Source: an uncultured Prevotellaceae bacterium
GTDB lineage: Bacteria > Bacteroidota > Bacteroidia > Bacteroidales > Bacteroidaceae
DNA: 16,328 bases
Direction of reading: 5' to 3'
Assembly: GCA_947306845.1 (NCBI GenBank)
Contig: CAMZHP010000038.1
Coordinates: 1-16,328, forward strand
Shown here: positions 1 through 10,300 of the stretch, piece after piece
Layout of the letters: each line of letters begins with the position of its first letter
Position numbering within the stretch: the first letter of the stretch is position 1
The notes under the pieces: generated by a model
What the model saw: only the letters and a program-made list of their open reading frames with translations
The model's database searches: none
Told to the model about the DNA's origin: nothing
Made by a program: the position numbers and the translations under genes

Positions 1-1309
1 CGCCCTTGGTCTTGGGTTGGCCATTCAGTTGCTGCCCATGGATGGTGTTCCATCTGTCGTCCTGTGTCTGAATAGGTGAGGCAGTGGGCACCGTGATGGC
101 ATCCTCTGCGTCGTAGAAACTGAAATGGAGGTTGCCTGACTGTGCTTGGTCGAGTGTGAGGTAGACTCTGAAGGGAGGTACGGTCACATTACTGTACTGG
201 GTGGTCACCTGTTTCCATTCATTGTTGGCCTGAAGCACATAGTATGCCCCATTTGCCGCCTCTGTATTCCCAATCCGTTTGAGTGTGCCATGGATGGTGA
301 CACCATTGGCATTGTCCGTTGTCAGCCGAGCCTCTGCATCCTCTGTTGTCAAGAGTTCCTGCTCGCTGTCGCAGTTGAGTGCCACATCCTCAGAGGCTAC
401 GATGAGATAGGGTTTGAAGGGTTCCATATCGCCAGTAATCTGGCTGAAGCACACGTCGGTGTCATTCCTCTTTCTCAAGGAGTAGGCTTTGGCACCCTGT
501 GGTACGGGCAATGAGTAGGGCAGACATACAGAGTAGGCACCTTCGTCGGCCGCCAGTTTTTGGAAAACGGTGCATTTTGCGGCGGTGAATCCGTCAGGTA
601 CACAATAGTCCATGTTGCGTGAGTAGTGGAATTCCTGGCAGGAGCGATTGCCGTTGGCATCAGTGAGGACGATATTGGTGCCGGGTGTTGTCCACCAATC
701 GGGCATGTAGAGCAAGGTGAATTTGAGATTCATCAGATAGTTGGAGAGTCCAAAGTAACTGATGTATTCATCATTCGTAAGTTGCTGATACCAGACAGGT
801 TTGTTGTTCTCGTCCTGTTGATCCACTTGGCGGCAGTCCACCCACCGCAGATTGTCGCCACAGTGAAAGGCTCCCATACCCACCTTTTCGATGGTGGACG
901 GAAGCGTGATATGGGTGATGTTGATACACCTGTTGAAAGCATACTCTCCGATAGTCTTGATGCCCTTAGAGATGACCACACCATGAATATCTTCTGTATC
1001 AACATTATTGCTTTGGTCATTGAAAGCCCAATCCACAATCTCAGTAATGGGGATAGGCTCTTCATGGTCACCCACATTCCCCAATGCGTTGAGGATGGTG
1101 ATCACACCGTCTGGGGGGAATGAATCGTCGGTACTGTCATAGCCGGTGCACTTCCAGGCGCTGTTGTTGCCTGCTTGTACAAACTCATACACCACTCCTC
1201 CTCTTACCACTCTCGTGACTTCATCTCTATCTTGCGCGGATGCCGCTCCTTGCACCAGGGCAAGGAGCAGCATCACTGGCAATAGGTGACGAATAACCGT
1301 CGTTCTCAT
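1..1309 (-). CDS. Secreted BspA-like leucine-rich-repeat protein (3' end cut by window edge)
   Basis: The frame starts at ATG 1309 and stays open for 436 codons to the left edge. Residues 1-26 form a signal peptide: basic start, hydrophobic LLPVMLLLALVQG, AxA-type cleavage near ASA/Q, no lipobox Cys. Residues about 90-160 hold LRR_5/BspA-type repeats (ISKGIKTIGEYAFNRC, ITLPSTIEKVGMGAF). Residues about 258-385 carry a pattern common in secreted Bacteroidales proteins (VCLPYSLPVPQGAKAYSL, then FKPYLIVAS, then PFRVYLTL). The last visible residues, RWNTIHGQQLNGQPKTKG, resemble the usual final motif of such proteins (W.T..G..L.G.P..KG.YI..GKK), so I infer only about 10-20 residues are missing. The start overlaps the stop of the giant upstream gene by ATGA, which suggests translational coupling. 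A surface binding or adhesion role is inferred from the family; the ligand is unknown. Confidence 0.85.
   Translation of the reverse strand, partial: MRTTVIRHLLPVMLLLALVQGAASAQDRDEVTRVVRGGVVYEFVQAGNNSAWKCTGYDSTDDSFPPDGVITILNALGNVGDHEEPIPITEIVDWAFNDQSNNVDTEDIHGVVISKGIKTIGEYAFNRCINITHITLPSTIEKVGMGAFHCGDNLRWVDCRQVDQQDENNKPVWYQQLTNDEYISYFGLSNYLMNLKFTLLYMPDWWTTPGTNIVLTDANGNRSCQEFHYSRNMDYCVPDGFTAAKCTVFQKLAADEGAYSVCLPYSLPVPQGAKAYSLRKRNDTDVCFSQITGDMEPFKPYLIVASEDVALNCDSEQELLTTEDAEARLTTDNANGVTIHGTLKRIGNTEAANGAYYVLQANNEWKQVTTQYSNVTVPPFRVYLTLDQAQSGNLHFSFYDAEDAITVPTASPIQTQDDRWNTIHGQQLNGQPKTKG
1306..1309 (-). other. ATGA stop/start overlap (giant gene to LRR gene)
   Basis: The TGA stop of the giant gene (1308-1306) shares bases with the ATG of the LRR gene (1309-1307). 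The signal peptide begins exactly at this ATG, which supports this start. No Shine-Dalgarno-like sequence precedes it, so re-initiation by the terminating ribosome is the likely route to translation. Confidence 0.8.
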
Positions 1310-4300
1310 TCTGCTTTGTTGGTTTTGATGATACGTTTCACACATTTGTTGCCAGCCTGGTCAACCGCCTTCACGATATAGACACCGTCGGCGATGGTGA
1401 GCAGGTCGATGTCTGCCATGCCGTCATTGATCGGGCAGGACTGCACCAGTGCTCCCACGGTGGAGAATATCTCCACACTATGCAGCGGATGCTCGGAGCG
1501 CACATATACCATGCGCTGTGTCCTGGCGGGAGCAATGCTGATGCCCGCATACTGAAGTTCGTTGATGCCCAGGGTATTGCTGATGGTGAGCGTCTTCGGC
1601 GTTTCGGGGTCGCCCTCGATATTGTCGCTCATGAAGTGGGTGGTTTCCACGATGCCTTTCACCTCACCATCGTAGAAGGTGCGGAACCTCACCTCTTTAC
1701 CCGACTCTTCAGCATTGGCAGCCACGTTGATATAGTAGATGCCGTTGATGGCGCGTGTCACACCGCGGCATTCTCCGTCGATGTAGGCGGCCACCCAAGC
1801 CGTGTCCACTGCCACGGTGCCATCGGTGAGTGTGGCTATCACATTCATGTTGTCGGAGAACATGTGGTGGTCGAGGGGTGTGAACGGTTGCCAGTTGCTC
1901 TCTCTGACAGCGTCGATGTCATTTTCAGCGTCGAATCCAACACGGTTGGCCTGCAGGCTGCCTTCGACGGTGGGGAAGTGGAAGGTCTTCTCTTCCTTGG
2001 CTGCCGACCGATAGACATAACCTTGGCCAGGAATGATGCTTTGCAGGGTACCTTCCCATGAGAAACCGTTGTAGTAGGCAATTCCAGTCTTGGCAATCAC
2101 CCAGTCGCCCTTCACTGGCTGCAGTTCGGCGAATGCCTCGTTGAGGCTGAGGTTGAAGATGGACAGCGACCCAATCCAGTTATAGTCAGGATAGATGGTG
2201 ATTGTTTTCTCCTTTGTGTCGATGTAGGAGCCTCGGATAGTCTTATGCTGGATAGCGTTCGCCATCTTCAGTTTATACATCTTTCCAGGAACCATCTCTT
2301 TGAGCGTACCTTGCCATCCTGTGGTCTTGCAGAATGCGATTTCTCCTTCCTTGTTCTTAACACTGTAGAAGGCAGGACTGTTGCCGAACACATGGTCTGG
2401 CGATTCCATGTCGGGAAGCGGCTCTACGTTGATTGACATCCAGTTCCAAGAATAGGCAAGGTCGATGACCTGCTCTATCAGGTTGGTGGCATTCCATTTC
2501 ACCGGCACGTCGTAGTCTCCTTTCAGATTGTTGTTGATGAAGGTGATGTCGGTATCCTTCCCTGCGATGGAAGTGAGCACATCGCTGTAGACCACGCCTC
2601 GTTCACTGTCATAGATGCGGAAGGTGATGGGCTTTTGCTCATCGGCTGCATTGCCATAAATCACGAGGTTGGTGAAATAGGCGTCGCGCGAGGTCATGAG
2701 TTGTGGATATGATACGCCACGGCACTCATCGTCGATGAAGGCTGCAATCTGTGTCATTCCCTGCGTGGCGATCTTGTCATGGATGTAAACCTGTCCGATG
2801 ATGCTCATGGAGTTCTCGTACAATAATTCGTCAACATGCCATTCTGGTGAGTTGCCATAGACGATGACGTAGAATGTCTGTGGTTCGAGAATGCCATCGT
2901 TGTTGGAGGCATAGATGACGAACACGTTGGTGCCCAAGGGCGCATTGGATCCTATGGTAAATTTGATAGTCTCCTTTTGTCCTACAGCGATGGTGCCTTC
3001 CATCTTGTCGGCAGTCAGCCATGAGGGTAACGAAGAAAGTTTGTAGTTGCAGGTTTCCGTTCCGATGTTCGCAAGAGGCACATTGACACCTGTTTCGTAG
3101 TTGTAATCCTTGTTGATGTATATGATGTCCGACATGTATGGCTCCCACTTCAATGTGCTGAAGTTGGCTCTCGCTGTCCAGGTGATGGGCTCTGAGAGAT
3201 TGCCTGAGACATCGGGCACGCCATGAACGGTGAAGGATACCAGGTTGCCGTGCATCCTTGAGGGCAGTGTCTTGAGTTTGATATAGATTTCGTCCTCGCT
3301 GGCGGTGAAGTCGAAGTCGAGGTTCTCATGTGTGGTCATCGTCTTCAGCGAGGGGGCGTTGACGGCTTGTGTCACGTTGGGACCTTCGGCAGTGAGCAAC
3401 TGGCCCGTGGTGGTCTTCTTGCCGCTGTCGAGGCTGAACTCCGCCTGTATAACGCCGTTGGCGTCCTTGTACTTGTGCTCCATGGGGTAGTACACCAGCA
3501 GTGCTGATGAGATGGAGTCACTCTGATAGTAGCGGCTCTCGCTGATGGAGGTGCCGTCGATAGTGGCTTTCCATACGACAAACTCATCGATGTCGCCCTT
3601 GAAGAACCGGTCGGGCTTCAACTCGTTGCCGACATTGCGCTCTCGGGCGCCGAGGAAGACATGGGTGGCGGCAAATGCCGGCACTTCAGTCTCGTTGATG
3701 GTCTTCACCGGCTGGCCGTCGATATACACATTGGCAGAGGTGCCACGGCGCACGTTGAGGGCGAAGTGGTGCCATTGCCCGTCGCTGTAGTTCTTCTCGG
3801 TGAGTGTGATGGTGTTGCCCTCAGAGTTGAGCGACGACTGTCCGCGATAAGTGTGAAGCAACAGCGCATGGTTGGTGTCGAAATCCACCGACATGCGGTC
3901 GGTAAGCGAGAAGAGCGAGGCACCGGCATTGGCGTTCTTTTCTCCCTTGAACCATAGTGCGAGCAGGTAGTTGTCATCGTCGGTGAGGACCTCTGTGGAT
4001 ACATTGGCCTTGATGTAGGCTGAGCCGTCGAGATGTGCGGCCATATTCACGTTGTTGAGGTTCCACGACTCCGTTTCAAGGTAGATGTTGCGGCCGCGGG
4101 CACAGTCGGTCAGGGTGGTGCCGTGGCCTTCGTTCATGCGCCAGTATCCTACCAGACCGTCCTTATAGACAGGCAGCGTTTTGTACATATACTCACGCAT
4201 CTGCTCAGGAGTGCGGGCAATGGACCATACGGTCAGTTCATGCATGGCACCTTTCAGACCCTCACCCAAGGTGATTTGTGCGGTATTGTTGTACTGTGGC

Positions 4301-7300
4301 ACAGGCTGGTGGTTGAACAGCGTCAGCGTCTCTTTGTCGGTACTTACTTGTGCGTCATAGTAGTTCTCTGTGGCGGTGTGGACATAACTTGTGGCGAGGA
4401 ACACCCACTGGTTGGCGGGTATCTGCACTGCATTGGCGGCAAACTGCTGTCCGTTGACAGTGAGGGTAGCATAGCCGTTGTCATCCACATCGAGAGCAAT
4501 CTGGCTGTTGGTGGTACCATGCTCAAGGATGGTGCCTCCGCTCTGTCTGTAGAGCCACATCGATGATGAGAAACTGGTGTTGCTCACAGGGATGTAGCCA
4601 TCGTAGGTCAATGGAGTCCCGTTGAGTTGCAGCGATACATAGTGGTCGATGGGCGACTCATTGAGGTCACCTATCAGGGTGAAGTTCTTCTCTTTCGTGA
4701 GATAGTTGGCCCGGATGGGCTCATTGAACTTGATATGGATGTCATCGGTGGGGGTGAGGATGCCGCTGTTGGGATATGCCTGGCCGAGCAGCATCGGCCC
4801 GTGGGTATCCTTCACAATCTCGATTTCCTCGCTCTGCCATGTCACCTCACTATCCTTGTATTGGCTGGTGGTTTCAATGCACACCATGTAGTGGCCGTCA
4901 ATCTGAGGCAGCGCGAAGGAGTAACTTACGCTTGACTTATCCTCATCCAGCAGCGACTGACCGTCTTGCAGTTTGCCGTCTTTCACCATATCCATACCGT
5001 TGAAGAACTCATGGGCGGTAATCCAATTGTTGTCGCCAATGAAGCGGTATTTCACACGGATGCTCTTGAATCCGTTGAATGTGCGGTCATAGTCCTTGGC
5101 GGTCACGGTGAGATAGCCGTCATGGTTCTTCTCCACGTCGCTGGCATTCACCACAGTCTTGTTCACGGCGATGGTGGCATTGGGGGCTGCTTGCGTAAAG
5201 CGGATGGAGAAATGTGCCCGGTCATAGACTTTGTTGAACTCACAGTTGGAAACAAGACCTAGTTCGACATTGTCGTACTTGAGAATGGAGGTATCCGACT
5301 GCCGGATGACCAATGTTTTTTTGGTGGGAATATTATATGGAAGAGGTATGGTGAGACCACCGGCGATGGGCTGGCCATCCACGAATATTTGCAGACCGTC
5401 GGGGTTGTCAAGGCACATCAGGTCGGGCACCAGAAGGGGTTCTTCTGTCTCACTCTCGTTCTTGAGCACGATTTCAAGGGTGGCCTCGCGCCCGGAGGGC
5501 ACGTCGAGAATCATGTTCTCGGGGATGGAGATCTTCGGGTTGTCCACCTTCATCGTGGCGTAGTTGAGCACGGTGACGGGTTCGTAGTATTTGGTCTTCT
5601 CCTCTCCCTCGTAGGGACAACTGGTCTGACCGCCGCGGGTGCGGAAGATGGGTCCCCAGCCCTTCGGAGACTTAAACACATCCACCGAGAGGGCTGCGCT
5701 GCGGTTGTTGTCGTTGAGCGTGTAACTGAATGTATTCTTGGTTTCGTCAGTTGTCGTGGTCTTTCTGGTGTAATGCCAGTGGAGGTCCAGATTGGTCAGT
5801 TGGTAGGTGAAGGTCTTCACGTCTAAGACTGTACCTTCAACGCCATATTTCAGTTTGGCAAATAACTTGATAGATTTGTTTAAACCTGAGTAATCCCATT
5901 CCTTGTCGCTGGTGGATGAGGTATAACTTTCGGTGGTTCCACGGTCCCATGAGAAGTTGCGTTCTAGCATTTTGGGATCATTGAAGGCTTTCACCTTGTC
6001 TTCTTCATTATCTTTCAGACAATTGATCCAGTTGTCGATGGCATTGTTGTAGAATGCGACGGAATCCACACCTTCGAAGTCATCAGGCACTCGCATCACA
6101 TAACTTGGACCATCGTCGGAATGTGCATCATCCGAGGCTTGATTATTCCAGATTTTCTTGTCTGTGTTGCTGGATCCATAATGTGGGTCATCGGGTGAAA
6201 GGGTGGTGTAGAACGTGAGTTTGTCAACCTTGAGCGGAATCTCGGAAACGCTTTTCACCTGGGTGAGCAACTTGTTGCGCAGCATCTTGAGGTTGGGAAT
6301 TTGAGTTTCCTCAATATATTTCTGCGTATAGCGGAAGAAAGTGTTGAACTTAGAACTTACGCTCATACCTTTATCCATACCGAGGGTGTAGGTGCCGTCG
6401 AGTTGTTTTTGCAAACCTACAATCATGGCACCGCCAAAGAGATAGTTCTTTGAATAGCCGATGAAGAGGTCGCCACCAGAACCCACGTATGAGTTCAATG
6501 TTGAGGTGGATATCTTCTCGGTGGTGGATATGGTGGTTTGGTCACCGCCGCCATAGATGCCTTCCAAAGTGGCCTCTGTGCCGATTTCGTTGTCGTACAT
6601 GGCTTCAGCATCCAAGGATTTTTTCATGACGCCCACTCCCATATATATTGACTCTTCCATGCCGGTACCGAATTTCCACGATATGCCGTCGGTGGAACCA
6701 GCAAATTTGATGATGTCATTGGAGGTTACATGGATGGTGTCGTTTTGCCATGAGGCAGAGGAGTTGGCACCTGGCGGGTCGCGCAGCACCATTGCCACTT
6801 TCTCGGGACCGACTGTGACGAAGTTGTTGCCAGTGGGAATGGCTCCGAAGACGATGCCTTCGAAACTACCCTGTTTCCAGCCATATATAGTACCATTGAC
6901 GGAGGTAAAGATGTTCATCGAACGCGTGTAGGGAGCAGTGAGGTTGGGGAAACCTGCCGACCATTTGTAGATGGCGGTGCCCAGAGAGTCGAGTTTCAGT
7001 TGGTTGGCCTCGAGATGTACGATGTCACCCATGTTCAGTGAGAGGGTGTCGTTTTTCACAGTTTCCTTGGCCACCATCACCTGTTCGCCCAACTCATTGT
7101 CGATGGTGATGACGGAGTCGGCAAGGGCTATCTCATAGCGTTTCCCCTCTTTGTCTTCGTCATAGTTGGTGTATGATTCAAAGACGCGCACCTTGAATGC
7201 GTAATTGTCATTTTGCTCAAAAATGGGATAGTTGTAAAGATAGTTGGGCGTATCGTCTGCATTGATGGTGGCCACAGCCACTCGCTCTTCCTCTGTATTG

Positions 7301-10300
7301 GTTGTGGTGATGCTTACCGAGTCGGTGCCGAAGAATCCGTTGGAGGCTCCTACCTGACTGACATCGAATTCTACCGGTGAGCGGTAGGTGAGCCGCAACA
7401 CCTTCTTGCACTTGAACAAAGGCTCGTAACTGGTGTGGCTGTTGTCCCAAAGCGTGTCGGGGGTCACTTCCTCATATACCTTGGTGAGGTCGATGGCATT
7501 GAGGTTCTGGAAGACGTAGGCATTGTCCATCTCGGGGTTGTGCTCAAAACTCACGTTGCTCACGCGGTAGCGCAGCGGGGGAAGCATGGCACTGAACTCT
7601 CCCGTCTTGGGGTCGGTCTTGATGTAGATGTACTTCATGGCATTGTCATCGCCTCCGGCACGCCATGACTCGCTGTTTACCAATTCCGAGTTGCTCTCCA
7701 CGGGCAGGTTCTCGCTGTTGTTGACAATCTGTGTCACCAGACCGTTGTTCTGCTCCACCACGTTGAGGCGGCACTGCGGGAAGTCGAGAGATTCGAGTTG
7801 CAGGGTGGCCTGACCGATGGTGTTCTTGCTCACGCCGTAGCCAAGGGGTTTCTTCCCCTCTGGGGCACTGCCGGTGAGGCGGCCTCCGAAGTGGACAAGC
7901 GTGTTGTCGGTGAAGTTGATGGTCTGGTCGGTGCGGAACTCAAATGTGGTGCCTTTTTCCTGTGGATAGCGGCCTTGTCCCACGAAAGTATGTCCTGAAC
8001 GTGAGGCAGTGATGTAATGCGAACCGATGGGTACGCTGATGGTGTACTCGCCGTTGCTGTTGGTGTAGATAATCTCACCATCGGCCATGCATGTCGTGCC
8101 GTCGATAGCGAACTGCACGCTGTCCACGGGGATGTCGGTGCCGGCGTACATGATTTTGCCTGTGACGGTGAAACTGGAGACATCGGTGAAATCGTAGTTG
8201 TTGAGCGACATCGAACCCGTGCTGATGAAGCCGGTGCGTGTGCTGGGCGAGAATTCGTGGATGCCCAGTTCGGGCTGCACGGTATAGCCGGTACCGCTGC
8301 CGGTGAAGGGGATGCCTCGGATGATATACTCACCCTGCTGGTTGGTCACGCCATAAAGTCCGAGTTGGCTGGAACTGGGCGTAAGCGGACTGCTCGCTGT
8401 CGTTTTCAGATTGGGATGATGCCCGTTGGCCACGCCGCTGGTACGCGACTCGTCAAAAGCGTAATTGTCAAGACCCTCGTCGAAGGGCCAGTAGATTTTC
8501 AGACCTTCCTCGCGGCCACTGATGACGCGGCCGTAGTTGTTGCTCACCTCTTTGGCGGTGATGGCCCTGTTCCACATACGAACCTCATCGAGATATCCGG
8601 TGAACTGGCCGGTGCCGAAATTGAGGGCCAGAGGACCGGTGTAGGTGCTCAGCCTTTCGTCATAATTGCCGTTGTCGAGTGGATGGCTGGCCAACAACGT
8701 GCCATTGACGTAACCTAAGATGGAGTCTTTCTTGTGTACGATGGTGATATGACTGTACTCATTGGCGGGGATGCCATCAGCAATTTTATTGGTTGAATAG
8801 GTCTCATTGTGGCAGTTGAGCCAATACAGTTGGTAATCTGTCGCGCTGGTGCTGCCCTTTTCCAGATAGACACTCAGGATGCGGTAGACGTCAAGCAGGT
8901 ACAACCTTTCGGTGGTGGCGACATCGTCGGGACGCACCCACATCTGCACGGTCCAATCCTTCTGGGCACCCATCAGTTCTCTTATTTCATTGGCGTTGCT
9001 TTCCCAGGCAATGCCGGTGCCAGACTCCATCACCTTGCGGGCAAAGGAGTAGGTCTTCCCATTCACCTCGTCATCGCTGCGCAGGAGGTTGACTTTCACA
9101 TTGTCCACTGCAGTTCCGGTGTCGAAGGTGACGCGGCCGGAGATGGTACCCGTGGCTTGTCCGAAGCCAGGTTCTATGCGGCTGTCGGTGAGCAGCGGTG
9201 CATTGTCGTTCTCGCAGTTGGCGCCGTATGCCTCAACATTGTATTCATAGTACCGGCCTGGTTCGGTATTGGTGTCGAGGAAGGTGTATTCCGATTCTGT
9301 TCCCTTGGTGGTGTGCACGGTAATCCAGTCGTTGGTGCCGATGAAGCGGCGCAGCACCTTGTACTGCGTGGGGTTAGTGCCCACTTGGTTGGCCTTCCAT
9401 GTGACGCGCACTCCCTCATTGGTGCTGCCTTTGGTCACGGTCAGGTCTGTCAGGGTGGTGGCGGCAGTGATGCGTGCGGTGAGGGTGTCGCTGAAATAAT
9501 GCAGTGAGTTGTCGAAAAGGTCGAGTTGCACATAATAGCGATAAGTCTCGCAGTTGCTTTCCGGCTTGTCGTCGGTGAACGTGGCTTTGCCGTCCTTGCG
9601 GCGTGCGCTCACGCTGCCGTAATCCTGCGTCAGGGTGCCGTCGCCCTCAATGCGGTGGATGCGGAAGTTGAGGTCGCTCTCCTTCTCGGGGATGTTCTGG
9701 AAGGTCCAGTTGATTTTGATTGTCTCGGTCTCATCCATGTCCTGGGTAAGGTGGAAGTTGAGGGCGGGGGTGGTGTTCACCGTGCATTGCGAGAAGTTGA
9801 CGCCAGTAAGGGGTTGTGGGTCGGTGGGAATCTTAACCCCGGCTTTAAGCCACTCATCGTCGAGGAGAACCACCTCATAACGGTACTTGCGCCCCCATGC
9901 CATGCCGCGGTCTATGTTGTCCTCAAACGTGTTGGAGGTGGTGCTGCCCAGTTCCTCACGGTTGCCGGCATAGGAGCCGTCATCGTAGAGTAGGGTGCGA
10001 TAGACATGGAATTTGGTGTTGGCGAGGTATGATGTGTTCTTGTCCCATGAGATGAGCACCTTACCGGTCACTTGGTTGAAGTCTGCCTTGATGGCCGAAA
10101 GGGGAGCATTGGAGAATTCCTTGATTACTCGTACCCTGTCGGAAACCTGCTTGATATCAGCGTTTCCCTCAGTCCACTTTCCTCCACGGTAGTAAGCCGT
10201 CTTCATGGTGTGTGTGCTGGTGGTGGATCTGAAGTAGTAAAGACGGATGGGCTTGTCGGCAGGGATGGTCAGTTTCACCTCGTTTGGCTCATAACCTCCG

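Noticed and set aside
8017..9507. Plus-strand open frames of about 230 codons (8017-8718, 8809-9507) and many shorter ones across 1306-11253.
   Set aside because: All are shadows of the 3315-codon gene, which has continuous domain content across these positions. No promoter or coherent protein features support them.
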